DNA of 64,000 nt. Origin: Breviolum minutum Mf 1.05b.01. Its lineage: Eukaryota > Sar > Dinophyceae > Suessiales > Symbiodiniaceae. Position 1 is the stretch's first letter; the number at the start of each line of letters is the position of its first letter. Under the pieces are notes generated by a model. It was not told the origin of the DNA, did no database searches, and worked only from the letters and a program-made list of their open reading frames with translations. The translations under genes were made by a program, and so were the position numbers. The DNA is taken from positions 126,148-190,147 of the forward strand of contig DF239107.1 of the NCBI GenBank assembly GCA_000507305.1. Direction: 5' to 3'. Of the stretch, positions 33,386-45,029 are shown one piece after another.

Positions 33386-35990
33386 CTATCCTGTGGTCTT
33401 CCACCAAACTATCATCTTGGAAGATCTGCTTCCAAGCGAAACTGTCAGGACCTTCCACTGCAGATCCTCTGTGAAGGTGTAAACCCCCACGAGCCCCGTG
33501 TTTGGTGAACAAATATGTGTTACAAACCTTCATTCACGATCATTCCAGCTGGTTTGCGATTTGAAACCTCTACAGCACTGTTAACCACCAGGGTCTCCAG
33601 GTGAAACACAACATGAAGCAAACTGGAAGAGATGACAAGCAATGGGAAACCAAGCAGGGTTGCACGGGGGCGCCAACTTTGCTGTTTAATCAATGTGCTT
33701 AGCTGCTTAGGTGCTCATGTCCGGTCATGTCCAATCAGAATATAGATCCAATGTCCTCATTCGACTACATGCAGAATTCCAACACAGCATTGCTTGCAGT
33801 ACTGTACCTGCATGAGATGGGGAACTGAGTCAGTTCCTTTGTTTGAAGCCTCGCAGCCTTGAATGCCAGTGGAATCCGCCCATGCCTGTGTACTAATAAA
33901 GGGCTACTTTAAGTTGAGCACTCAGAACATTGTTCTCATTCCAAGTCCGTACCTTCCATACAACCAAAACAATTGAGAATGGTCACGGTGGTCATCCCTT
34001 GCCATCTCGGTCCGTCTCACTAAAACACCCATCATGGGGTAAAGCTCACCTGGACACATTCGCGCGGGGCCGGTTTCAAAAACAGAGTTTAGTCCATTGC
34101 TCCTGTGAAAAGAAATGGATGGCACTTCAGGCTTAGTAAATTTGCTGATTGCAAGAAACTGGTAGAAGAAATAACCAGTTTAATCATGCTGCAGTGAACG
34201 AAGTATCAGAAGCCCGATCCGAAAAAATGCTGCAACAGTTCTCCCTCATGCATTGAGTATTCCAGACGGAACCCTCCAGTGATCAGAAATAGTAGCAGCA
34301 TGGCAGTCGTCCACACATGGACACAGAACATCTGTTCCTATTCCCCTCCAATCTTCAGTTGCAAATGATCCATTGAAAAGCAGACACGCAATTCAAAAGA
34401 ATCTTTCCAAGAGCCGGAAATGCTGTGTTCCTAGTAATTTGGTAGGGTCGAACCCACCTCATCCCATCCCACCTTGCTGTCGTGGTTTTTTCTACCAGTG
34501 CCGCGGTCTCGTTGCCGGGCACAGGGGCGCCCTTGGCATCGAAATATTGGAAGCCGCCCGTGCGAACCTTCAACAAAGGCTCCTGCGCGATTCGCAAAGG
34601 GGAGCGGATAATAAAATTACCCTGTAAACAGACAAGGGAAATGCTTCACAAGGATGAGACATAGGTTTGTTATACAACAACAGGGGTCTGCGGCACAATT
34701 TGGCGTGTCAGTTGCTAGATAGTTTATAGCCATTCTAAAAACATTGCTTCTCCATTTTCGTACGGCAGGATATCACATAACGCACTGGCTTCTACGGCAG
34801 CCTGTGTGAAGGTCATTGGCTCCACCGGCTCTGGGGTAACACCCGAGCGTTTGGCACCTGGATAGGCCGCACCCACGGGAAGTGGACATTAGATGAATCT
34901 TGATGGTAGATTCAGATGATATGATATCTGCGAATTTTTTGAAGTATAAAACTTGCATTCAAAATTTTGGTGCAACGCTATTTTGGAAGGATTCCTTCAC
35001 TAAACAACCTTTTCAGGTGAGGATGTCTGAGGTTAGAAATTGCGAAGATAAGATAGTCAGTGATACTTGATGATTTGTGATACTTGAAGAGTTCTACAGT
35101 TGGTGATAGTTGGGATTTTTGTAGGAAGACTGAGGCAGAATGATTTCAGTTGAATCTAATTGGTGGCTTCCAACCTAGAGATGTTGATCAGGATGGAGTG
35201 CCAAAATTTCATCGACTTTCAACGGAAGTTCACGTCAACGGTAAAAGGTCAAGCTTCCAGTCACTTCAAAAAGTTCACCACCAGAAATATTCGCATGAGT
35301 CTCGTAGATCTATGGCATCCAATTTGATTCCCAAAATTCCAAAACCATTTTGAGCCAAAAATTCTTGATAATTCATCGCGATCATCAGATATCATCAGAT
35401 GCTATTTTTGGGTGGGAAATTTGCGTCACTACGCTCAAAAATAAAGTGACTGCCTCCAAATTTTCTGATTAAGATGGACATCCTGCCGTTTCCGCCTTCT
35501 GGTCTTGCAGTATCCTGAAAATTGTCGGCGATTGACATCACCCTTTGCTGGGAACGTGGTATGTTTGTTTGAGTGGCCCAATAGTTGACACAAGACTCTG
35601 ACTGGATAAAAAGGATTCTTCTTGAACAAGAAAAGGCGGTGTTTTTCAATCGTTGACTGCTGAAAGCTTAGACTGTTCGATTATTTAGACATGAATTGTT
35701 TTCTTGCTTCAACACAAACGACTTCAAAAAGTGATTCGTAAGGGAAAAGGTTCCACCTTCCAAGCACCCTATCTGCCAGCCGGGTAAATTTCAAGCAAAA
35801 GCGGTTCAATAAGATCAACTCGCAACTGTGTGCATCTGTCACAAATCCTCGGGTCATCGACTTGACTCTCGACGGCCGCACCCCCGTCCTGTGCGACGTT
35901 TGGCCCCGTCCGTGCCGTCGCCGGTGCCGGCGGTGGCACTGCGCCAGGCTCCGCAGTGCTCCGCTTCACCCGGGCCGTCATGGGTAAGTC
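33386..35990 (-). CDS. Multi-exon gene with very GC-rich exon, unknown protein
   Basis: Minus-strand exons: 35990-35769 (acceptor CGCCCGGTCAG), 34857-34748 (acceptor GCCTATCCAG), 34621-34473 (acceptor GTCTGTTTACAG, donor CAAG|GTGGGA), 34102-34050 (acceptor TTCTTTTCACAG, donor CCAG|GTGAGC) and a possible last exon 33468-33386 (acceptor ACCTTCACAG, stop TAG). The last three join in phase. Landmarks: an Ala/Pro/Thr-rich linker then CDRCTQLRVDLIEPLLLEI; then PEPVEPMTFTQAAVEASALC; then IIRSPLRIAQEPLLKVRTGG and FQYFDAKGAPVPGNETAAL; then SNGLNSVFETGPARMC. Third-position GC is 54-63 percent in the 34.8 and 34.6 kb exons. The first exon could instead be the last exon of a separate gene, since it reaches a TAG. 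The exit of the 34857-34748 exon needs a GC-type donor (GAA|GCAATG). One extra exon near 35508-35450 is likely, but its frame is unclear. Family unknown. Confidence 0.5.
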
Positions 35991-36411
35991 CTGACCGGGC
36001 GGACATGGTCTGGGAATGGGTTTGCACATTTGCACATGTTTCGTATATATATATATATACATGCCCTCTTTATTCTACATATGTTTGGTAATGCAAAACA
36101 GAGGCGTATGTAAGTCTGGGTATCTAAAATACTCTACATACAAAATACGCTAACATTCATATGCCATGTACGCATATGTTACATTCATACATCCATGCTT
36201 TTGTACAAGCTGGGCACTAGGCCTGGGTCTTGTTGCTCAGATTTCAATATCCATGTGTAGAGATGTATGCATATTCGGTCAAAAAGTGAATCGTCAGATA
36301 AAGAAACACTGTTGAAACGTTCGCCACCACTGTAATTAATGAATACATAAACAGGTAAGTAAACAGAAAACATTCAAAAGCATAATCTCAACAAGCGGAT
36401 GCACAAATGAC

Positions 36412-36515
36412 ATGAGAAACATGTATGACTGTGAATATCCCCGCATCAACATAAATATGAATATAAATATGAATGTAAACATAAATACAAATACAAATAT
36501 AAGTAAACATAGATA
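36412..36515. repeat. AT-rich hexanucleotide-like repeat
   Basis: ATAAATATGA, ATGTAAACATAA and AAATACAAATAT units recur at 36450-36512, giving an Asn/Ile/Met repeat in one frame. Not coding by any other sign. Confidence 0.75.
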
Positions 36516-37565
36516 TCGTGATATCAGTATACATATATCATATCATTATATCATTATATCTGTACTTACTGTATTGAGTAAGTACTGCATTAACACGCCA
36601 TTTATGAATGACTCCAGTTAATTTTGTCCTAACGTACAATCTTGTCTTTGAGTCGAACCTTTAGCAGAGGACAATGGCAAGAAGACAGGAATCTTTGGAT
36701 GCCAATGGATACCACTAGTAGGTAAAGCATCAACAAATCTAAACAGTAACTTCCACAATGTTCTTCCACTACATAACAAACCTGTCAGTCTTGGACCTCA
36801 TTTTCTTGGCAAACGAACACATCAAGCGAGCAAAAGGCCCTGTAAAGGAGAGAGAAAGGTTCAAAAAAAAAGCAATCATCTTTCAGTAGTCCTGTTTCCA
36901 TCATTTTTCAGGGGCCTCAAGTCAAAACCTCGCCTCCATCATGGCACTTAAGATTGGTATCGTAGGATTCAAATCCTGCCGACTATTCCTGGCCATTTTG
37001 GATTGGATGAGCAATGATGGAATTGGGTATGAACAAAATATTTCAAAAAAACACGTGTTTTGGGGGCGGTGTTTTGTTTTTTTTGAATCTGTAGAACCTG
37101 GTTAGAAGCAAGGTGATCAACTGAGTTGGGGGTAGTTCTTCACGTAAACACATCTCACCGTGGTCTAATAGGTCGGAAGGGCTTCAAGATAGCTTGAGAT
37201 CGTTGGTCACTTGAGTCATTTCACCTACTTGGCGGAGAATCTTTTGAAATATATCGCGACTTGCCAACACAGAACTCTTATGAAATTTGATTAGGGGATC
37301 TAAGAGTCTAAGACTAAGATACATCTGTGGTGTTAATTTTTGCGTTTCACCAAAATCGTCACTTTTCTCCGTCAGGTTGGCCATGAGGCGGTTGCAGTGT
37401 AGAGGAGCATTCAAATTACCCTGGAGAACCTACTGAAACCTCAAGCGAACATCAGGCCAAAACTATTTTGCCTAAACTCAGCATGCCCATCCCCGATAAA
37501 AAACACTGTAACAACCGTAAAGAATAGCTGATTTACGTGCATCTCATCCTCTGAATGGATTTCAG

Positions 37566-37755
37566 GGATCCATTTCTGCAGTGGGGCGATACCTCAAACG
37601 ACCACCCCCGCCTGCGCGAATTCTTGCTGACTGTCCGTCGAAAGGAGTTGGAACGGCTTGTGCGCATTGGAACTGGGAGGGCAGTGGAGAGCTGGATGAA
37701 AACCAAACCAAACAGCCTTGTTTTCAAGCAGCATTTATCTTTCGTTTTTTTTTGA
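37566..37755 (+). CDS. Strong plus exon, unknown protein
   Basis: After an acceptor (CTGAATGGATTTCAG) the plus strand reads DPFLQWGDTSNDHPRLRE, then FLLTVRRKELERLVRIGTGR, then AVESWMKTKP, open to TGA at 37755. Third-position GC is about 63 percent over the first 51 codons. The charged amphipathic helix pattern is typical of folded protein. The opposite strand also has about 62 percent in one frame but is Ser/Arg-rich. A frame starting at the upstream ATG (37555) would add MDFR, so this could also be a first exon. The 3' exon end is not fixed. Confidence 0.5.
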
Positions 37756-38207
37756 TTCATGGCAAATAATAGGAAAATTATTTGAGGTGGTCCTAAGACA
37801 TACTAACTTCATCTTTTATCATACAGTAATTCATGATTTGTCATAATCCATGCCAATGAGATGCTGTGAATTCAAGAGAATTCAAGGTTTCGAAACGGAT
37901 CAAAGATACTGGTAGCCTTTTTAAATGGGTAAAGCCTTGAAGTTAGTGTTCAGAGGACTGACTCGATTTTCACATCATATCAGCGCTGTCGCCATACTAC
38001 CAACTCCTGTCAAATCACATAGTTCCAAACAGCTTACCTTGAAAAATCAATGTTGCTCCAAGATGTCTTCATGTCAATACGTCTGAAAACATATGCCGTA
38101 TACCCACAAATATCCAAAGATATCCAAAGCCAGGTTTGTGGCTTCCGGTAATCTACATCTAAGCACATCATAAGGTATTTTTTCTGAGCCCCCCAGACCA
38201 GCAGAGT

Positions 38208-38738
38208 CTAAGGACTCTCTCCTGTCCAAAGCGCGAATGCAATTTCTGCGAAGGCAAAGTATGGCAAACCGTCAGAATGATGATGCCAACGAGTCAGACT
38301 TCCAGTCACAACAACTATTTTGCGTATCATCCTATGGTTAAGAACTGTTAAGGCTGGTAAGAACTTAGCATTGTAAAGAGACTGCCACAGAAAGGTACTA
38401 GGTAGTAATCCTCTCATTCGAGGGGTGAGCAATCCCACACATTTGTGGCAAACATACAGCCAAGCCCTGGCAAACACACACCATCTCCCACACTTCAACT
38501 CGACCTGGTGGTTCTGCCGCCACCCGCAACACTGGTTCGGGTGCTCTTGTTGGTCTTGGACACAGCCTTGGGCACTGGAAACTCCCGGTTGAAGTTGAAG
38601 GAAGTTTCTGGTACACCTAACCTTGCAACTGAGCAAAACTCAACATATTTGTCAAGGGAACGAATCTTGCCGGGTCAGGAAGGAAAGAACATGGCAGAAA
38701 CCCCTCTGCATCAGCGATTCTTCATTTCGGGGGTTTAA
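38208..38738. CDS. Coding-like segment, strand unresolved
   Basis: Two good frames overlap. Plus 38445-38738 reads LDLVVLPPPATLVRVLLLV, then LGTGNSRLKLKEVSGTPN and is 64 percent GC at third positions in its first 45 codons. Minus 38636-38208 (142 codons) reads a Cys/His/Trp-rich stretch (CVQDQQEHPNQCCGWRQ, CGRWC, CHKC) then LPYFAFAEIAFALWTGESP, and is also about 64 percent in part. One of them is probably real. Confidence 0.3.
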
Positions 38739-39545
38739 ATCCTGTCAGCCAGCTGTGGATGAAACATTCATCAACAGGAGAAAGAGTACTGTACCTGCCT
38801 GGTTTGTACCTGGTATGTTTTTGCTGCCAAAAAGGTATACTGTTTGATTAAAATGGTCCCAATTCCGGATTCTCTTGGAACCAGGAACTTGTAATCGAGG
38901 AGCATCACAACTGGGCAAGGAAAGTTGTCGATCCTCGATCCCAATCTTTCACAGTTCTGCGAATTGTTTTGCAACCGGAAAAATAACTTGGAAATCATTC
39001 CCTAAGAGGATGAGACATTACTACAAAACCTAGGGGTGTGTAAAAGATATACTTTATATAGATGTTTCACCCCTGGTGTTTGTCTGCAACCTGCCATCTC
39101 CACTCTCCACAGAGCTCCCTGGCCATATCACTCTGATCATCCCTCACAGAGTTGCTGAGAGATCTGCTAGCATCCCGGATCACACCTGAGCACTTCAGGG
39201 ATCGTTCCCAGATGCTGGGAACCCTGGTACTTTGGAGTCCGTTATATATGAATTTATAGAAATCATGTTTAAGTTCTTTGAACTGATAATTAACCGCCAT
39301 GATGCTTATTTTATCTTATTTTGGGATTCTACTAAACACCTACGAGATTGTTGAAGGTCACGTGGAACAATGGATGCTGGTATAGAGGTTTAACAACGCA
39401 CACCTGGTCTTGTACAAAACTTTTCGCGGGATGAGATCATTACAATCGACAGAACATCGAGGCAGCTCGGTCTTCGGGACATCTGCAGCATCAGGAGGAA
39501 ATATGACACAACGGGTTTGATAAGGAAATCAATCTCAGAATTGGT

Positions 39546-39959
39546 TTGGGTCAGAGGATCCACAAATTCTTTAAGATATGTAAAAAAAACATAAATCCCA
39601 AATATGAACCACCACTTGGGATGAGACAGCCTCATGTCACACGTCAAGGACAACCAATCCACACAACAACTGCCTACCTAACTGTACAATCCCCGATCGC
39701 ACTGTTAGTTATACGGACATCACCGGACCCTTCCACACACGCAGAATACGTCATACAAGATGTTAGAAGTCAAAATACTCAAGCGTATTTCCACATTTTC
39801 CACCGGGGTCAACGGAATTCAAACGTCAAGACACGAAAACTGGAAAAGGAATCGAGAGGAGCTGTGTCCGTACTCAACGAAGGTGCTTTCTTCCTAACTG
39901 CTGGGCTCGGTGTTTTCTCTCGAAGCTTTGGCATTAACACAGAGTCGAATCAATCATGA
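39546..39959 (+). CDS. 137-codon plus ORF, doubtful
   Basis: The frame carries TVQSPIALLVIRTSPDPST, then NSNVKTRKLEKESRGAVSV and ends FSRSFGINTESNQS. Third-position GC is near background (about 45 percent). No ATG lies near the start of the frame, so if real it is an internal or terminal exon. Confidence 0.27.
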   Translation: MGQRIHKFFKICKKNINPKYEPPLGMRQPHVTRQGQPIHTTTAYLTVQSPIALLVIRTSPDPSTHAEYVIQDVRSQNTQAYFHIFHRGQRNSNVKTRKLEKESRGAVSVLNEGAFFLTAGLGVFSRSFGINTESNQS

Positions 39960-40635
39960 CACAACAAGTTTCCAGGTCCTGCTCGAAAACTTGGATGTCA
40001 AGGCAATAAACAAGAAACACCAGGTTTTCAAGCGAGAATCATGATAATCCTGATACAGAATCCCTGCACTCTTTGTTGATCAATGACTGTCAATCGCCTA
40101 CTTAGAATGGTCTGACTGGCAACCACTCCGAATTGATTTATCAATATTTTTTCATGTTTTTGATATGATGAGTTCTTGTGTTTCCGATGTTTCATTGATT
40201 GCCCCTGTCACCTTCAAAAATCATCATGATGAAACCCCAAAAAAGCAGTTGCTGTATCCCTATCCCCAAATAAAGAAGCGCTCTGAAATTACCTGCTTTG
40301 CCTGGGAAACATCGGTCAATTGTTGGAATAACAAGTAATGCTGCTGGTTCGTGTTCTCAATCAATACGGATTGTGACTAGAGTACTTCCACTTGATCATG
40401 CACAAGCGCTGTGTATATGTTCAACCAAGATATTTTCCGCAAAGGTGAAAAACGTTCAGCACCACTGTCTGCATGACAACTATCTACATGACGTTTTACT
40501 TGATTGATAAGCTGAGGAAAATTGCAGATTGCCACATGATTTTGTAAGTGCCATTCAAATAAGTACACAGCTGCAGTATACATGTCAGGAGAATGCGAGT
40601 TCAAACAAACGAACTCGTGAAACAAAAAGAAACAA

Positions 40636-40856
40636 ATGGGAACACCAAAAGGCATCTACAAATGGTACCAGCAAAACAAACGCTTCTGGAACCAATTGAC
40701 GGCTGGTGCTTCACATGGTTGGGAGCTTCCATCCTTCCCCATTGCATCCAAGGAACACTCCCTGGTCCACACCATCGGCACCTTCAAAAAGCCGATCAAA
40801 GTGGCGTGGCACTTTGTCCATCAAACCTGCGTGGAAAGAACATCCCTCGTTCTGAG
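40636..40856 (+). CDS. Candidate first exon with strong donor
   Basis: An ATG at 40636 (preceded in frame by TGA) opens 73 codons to a strong donor CTGAG|GTGAGA (phase 2). The peptide reads GTPKGIYKWYQQNKRFWNQL, then HGWELPSFPIASKEHSLVH and GTFKKPIKVAWHFVHQTC. Third-position GC is about 62 percent. A shorter minus frame in the same DNA (acceptor CTTTCCACGCAG, peptide DKVPRHFDRLFEGADGVD) is the main rival at about 57 percent. The plus frame is longer and has the better donor. Confidence 0.48.
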
Positions 40857-41569
40857 GTGAGAAGTGGTAATATGATGTAGACAAGTCCGAAATTGTGAGG
40901 GTTTACGGTTTATGGATGGTTTTGAAAGAGGCAAAGGCAAAAGGAAACAAATGCAATTGATGTTGATGACGTCGAAGACTTTGATGTAAGTAGTTGTAAG
41001 CATGTTGATGATTGTAGATGTTGAGACTGTTGAGACGCAAAATTAGAACAACTAAGACAGAAATCAAATCTCTCTCATTGCCGTCTACAACACATTCTGT
41101 CTGCAGCAATTGGCAGCCAGATTGTTGCTTTTGGTCTTTGTCTCTGTTGCCAAATCTACAATGCTTCACAACGTTTTAACCAAGATCAAACGCTTATAGC
41201 AAGCGGGCAGAGATGCGTACCAAGCGATATTGATGCATGTTTCAAGATGGTTTCCCGATTCCCTCTGCTATTCGTAGACAGCTGCCATCGCTGTGCACAT
41301 TCAAGATCACCATCTAACTAGGGAGTTTAACAATAGGCCTGACAAGTCTTCATTCGAAGAGCCTTCAAACAATGTACCGTATCTGCTCACTTTTCAGCTC
41401 CAATTTGCACCCTACTTCAGCATTTTGACCCATCTGACGACACCGGCAAGCCTTTTGGGAGGAAGTGCTGCGACCATCGTGGAATATGCTCCAGGCGACC
41501 CATGATGGCACTGCCACCCGCTGGAAGGCTGAAGTCCTGCGATGTGGAGGTTGGGCGAGTTTCCTTTCT

Positions 41570-41640
41570 CGCGGATCTCTTCGGATGATGTGACTTATAA
41601 TATTGATTAATATTGTATTAGTTAGCTAATTATAATGATC
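41570..41640. other. AT-rich patch with overlapping palindromes
   Basis: AATATTGATTAATATT and ATTAGTTAGCTAAT lie within 60 bases. No gene is supported between about 40.9 and 42.5 kb apart from weak plus frames (41906-42142; 42201-42461). Confidence 0.4.
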
Positions 41641-42217
41641 AACCCGAAGATTCCTCTACTCAACTACGATTTACAGTCCTGGGGTGTCTAATCGTTATAG
41701 TTTGCTTGCTGCAGTAAATCTATATGATACGTCCAAATCGAAATGCATTCTGAGTCGATCCTTCTTCATCCCCCCAAAACACCTTTTTTTGTGCCACAAG
41801 CGTTACCTGCTCCGTTGGATTGTTTCTAGGTGAGCAGGCAGCTTAGGCAAAAATTTCGAGATCGGCAGGGGCAAGGCCGAAAAACAACTAGTATATAACT
41901 AGAAGATGTGCCATGGAGCCTGCTACCAGTGGAAAAAAAGGATAAGGGATGATTCTATGTGGAGCCACAACCTCTCAGTACATACCGGTAGAACCACAGC
42001 TCCATTGGTGTCCATGCCAATGCAATTTGAATCTGAACTTTCACGAACTTTTGTGTCAAGACACACACAAAAAAAAGCCCTCATCACGAGAAACGGGGGA
42101 CCTGCGGCTCTTGGTCTTCTTCAGGAAAAACCACTTCGGTGACCTCCCGAAGTTCTGAAAGCGAGAAAAAAGTGGCCAATTTGAACTTCCAAAGAATAGC
42201 TTGAACGTATTTCCTGA

Positions 42218-42276
42218 GATGTTTCATCATATATTTCATCATGTTCCATGGTGTGTTTCATCATGCTTCAGTAGGT
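42218..42276. repeat. Short TTTCATCAT repeat
   Basis: TTTCATCAT occurs three times (with a fourth, TTTCATC) in about 60 bases, separated by 3-13 base spacers. Confidence 0.7.
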
Positions 42277-42517
42277 TTCATCTTTATCACGGTGGGACAG
42301 AGTCTAGTAATGGTACTAGATCTTGCTCTCGCATTGTAGCCTTTGCACAGGATAGTGACCTCCAGCTCTTGGCTCGCATCCCTTTGAACCGCAGTCGAGA
42401 TATTGTGAGTATATCATCCCAAAGGCTTCCGAGTTCCTCACATGGTCACAGTTTACCATGAATCCTAGCCAGGCAAACATGCCAGCTTTTGTAAGGGTTA
42501 AATTTCAATACATGATT

Positions 42518-42541
42518 CATATATATATATATATATATATT
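42518..42541. repeat. TA dinucleotide tract
   Basis: Pure (AT)12 run, 30 bp beyond the stop of the minus exon at 42571-42727. Confidence 0.9.
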
Positions 42542-42570
42542 GTTTTTTTCTTTAAATATATCTATACATG

Positions 42571-42727
42571 TCAATTCCTCAACCACTCCCAATCCCAAAC
42601 CACGCACACAGCCTTGCCAGTGACGGGTTTCTTCTTGTTGGCACGAACCCAAGGCTCCGCCACATAGGTCTGGCGCATCTTCCACCAATGCTGCTCCTGT
42701 GGGTCGGCCTTTCTCAAAACTAGGAGA
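42571..42727 (-). CDS. Terminal exon, unknown protein
   Basis: An acceptor (TTCCACCAACCAG) at 42727 opens a minus frame that reads LVLRKADPQEQHWWKMRQTY, then VAEPWVRANKKKPVTGKAV and ends VWDWEWLRN before TGA at 42571. Third-position GC is about 70 percent (CAG, AAG, GTG and GCC codons dominate), the highest of any segment tested. A second minus frame here reads EKGRPTGAALVEDAPDLCGG but has much lower third-position GC and is judged a shadow. Upstream exons are not found. Trp-rich and basic; family unknown. Confidence 0.55.
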
Positions 42728-43473
42728 CTGGTTGGTGGAACCCATCCGATATGAGTACAATGGATACTGAGGTACAATAGTGTACAGAAATTACTTGATT
42801 TTGCTTGCATACTTGTGACTATGATAATTACATGCTGAATGGGACCGCAGACTATTTGCAATTGGCACTGTTTCTGGCTTCGAAAGCACCCAGAAATTGC
42901 ACCAAACCGTTTGGATACTGGCAAACCATCTCGATATCAGTTGCGGTTGTTATCGGCGTGTCAACGCGCTGTCAGGGTATGTGGTGGTAGACGCAGGTAT
43001 CATAGGTTACGTTGTTGTCACCATTTACGATATCATAAGAACGCATGTACGGCCCTGTTGGGCTCACATTTCCCGATTAATTTGAATAGCTGGCCAGCAC
43101 CAGCACTTAAGAGAATTTTGGAACAATAAATCGTCTGGCTTTAGCTTTCCTCCTACCTGAACAGTAAATTCAGAATCCAATGCTCAAGCCTACTTCAGGC
43201 ACCTATGCCACCTCAACAGTGGTTCTTTTGATGTTGCTTGTGGTTATTTAGAATCCAATTGATGGATTCATCTAACGGTTCTTTCAGCGCGATACTGAAT
43301 GGCCCTCTCGAAGGATCAAGCTATTAATGTCTATGTCTATTGCTGTACTTCCACTGTTCAAGATTTGTAGACTGATTCAATCAAGGTTTCATGCTTTGCT
43401 GCTTCAGTTCGGTTTCGCGTTGACAAATGATATCCAATGATCATCCAAGTCAACTATCATTTGATAGCCGGTT

Positions 43474-43492
43474 TGTGTGTGTGTGTGTGTGT
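43474..43492. repeat. TG dinucleotide tract
   Basis: (TG)9 run inside an otherwise open plus frame (43427-43714), where it reads VCVCVC. Confidence 0.9.
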
Positions 43493-43504
43493 CGTCTTTG
43501 CAAA

Positions 43505-43714
43505 AAAGATATGTTGACCAAAACACAGGCCAAGGCAATTCACTACAAGTCCATCATCCCTTCACCCCTCCTGCTCCGAAAACATGGGCATCTGCTTGTA
43601 GACATGGGGAAAGTTGCGCATGTTGTACCTGAGCAGAAAACACGAGCATGGAAGCCTGGGTTTCCAGTTTGTCGATTATTTTCTAGGCCATCTTTAAATT
43701 TCAACCAGATGTAA
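43505..43714 (+). CDS. Possible exon downstream of the TG tract
   Basis: The plus frame reads KDMLTKTQAKAIHYKSIIP, then HGHLLVDMGKVAHVVPEQK and RAWKPGFPVCRLFSRPSLN, ending at TAA. Third-position GC is about 49 percent overall and higher in the middle. No acceptor was fixed. Confidence 0.3.
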   Translation, partial: KDMLTKTQAKAIHYKSIIPSPLLLRKHGHLLVDMGKVAHVVPEQKTRAWKPGFPVCRLFSRPSLNFNQM

Positions 43715-44542
43715 GATAGATAAACAATTTACATGTATATTGCTTGTGACGTGTAAAATAGATATACCATATACACATGTATAATGTAATATTTTGCGGA
43801 AATACCGTACAGTCAGTATGTAATTGGAAAGTGTTCTGACGAAGAAACCATGTTACAAACTGCCAACTAGGTGGTGATTTGAAACTTCTTCCCATTCTGT
43901 TGACCAAATGAATCAGTGAACAACTGTGGATTCATCAAGAACATGTCAGTACTTACTGACTTTCAGTCTCATGAAGAATCAGTCACAGCATGTACGCTTA
44001 TACATGATACAGTCGCACTTAAAAAAGGTGGAAACCAGGTGCAGCGAACCAATTCAGCACTTGTAGATGACTGTGCTGGTCAAGATGTTGTTTTTTTTCT
44101 GCCATTTTAGAGACGTCTTACAGACTTCTCAAGTCAACAATGAAAGACGCTTGAAATGGCACCAACCACCTCTCCGAACCGCACCGGAACCCATAAGCTT
44201 CCATCCCTAGATAACACTTACATACACTTACCCAGTCCTTCTTGTTCAAATGTAGATCCCAGTTTTTGGAAAAATAAAATTCAACACATCCAACATTGGT
44301 TGAAAAACTATGATACCAGTACTATAGGTAAACAATAGTCCGCTTGCTAAAGCTGAAAGTTCACCCGAGTTCAGGTCATTTGAGGTTCTCATCTCTGAAC
44401 CCCCGTGGCAACATGCCCAGGAACTCCAAATATTCGCGCTTCCTTGCATCCAACAATTTGTTCTGCGTCATGGCATGGGGGTCTGGACGTCGTGCCTGGA
44501 GCAGAGATTTCAGATCGTGCCGGTGATGGTGATCATAATGAT

Positions 44543-44682
<140 letters not shown>

Positions 44683-45029
44683 CAATACTATTTTCTGCAC
44701 AATTATCTAATCATCTAGGCAATACTATCCGTTCATGATGTATAACAACTACACCAAAAGGAACATAACAATAGAATGCAACAGATATGAAAATTGTGAG
44801 GGAAAAGCATCCACCCACTTCTATAGCTTTCCTTGCATCCAACTGTCGAGGTTTGCCCAACAAAACTCGGGATATGTCAATATGGGACGGGAACCGGGAA
44901 CCATCTCATCTCTAGGCAGTTTTGGGATGGCCTATCTCCGCATAAAACGCTTTGGAAAGCTATGATGGCTGCTCCTTAGAAAAATGAACAAGCTGTCAGA
45001 TCCGTCTCGATCCTTTTAGCAAACGAAAC

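Noticed and set aside
34050-34102. Peptide FETGPARMCP, like a cytochrome P450 heme-binding loop
   Set aside because: The usual pattern is FxxGxRxCxG; here one extra residue sits before the Arg, the best splice join places Glu rather than Gly after Cys-Pro, and no upstream ExxR or PERF-type motif is present.
35346-35362. Minus-strand TTTTGGCTCAA, part of the dinoflagellate spliced leader
   Set aside because: Only 11 bases match, the upstream CCGTAGCCA part is absent, and an 11-base chance match is not remarkable in 64 kb.
36950-36985. tRNA-like segment with TTCAAAT loop and CTTAAGA
   Set aside because: The T-stem does not pair; AGGATTCAAATCCT is just a small palindrome. No acceptor stem or D-arm was found.
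36993-37004. GGCCATTTTGG resembling the middle of the dinoflagellate spliced leader
   Set aside because: The match stops at 10 bases and the CTCAAG end is missing.
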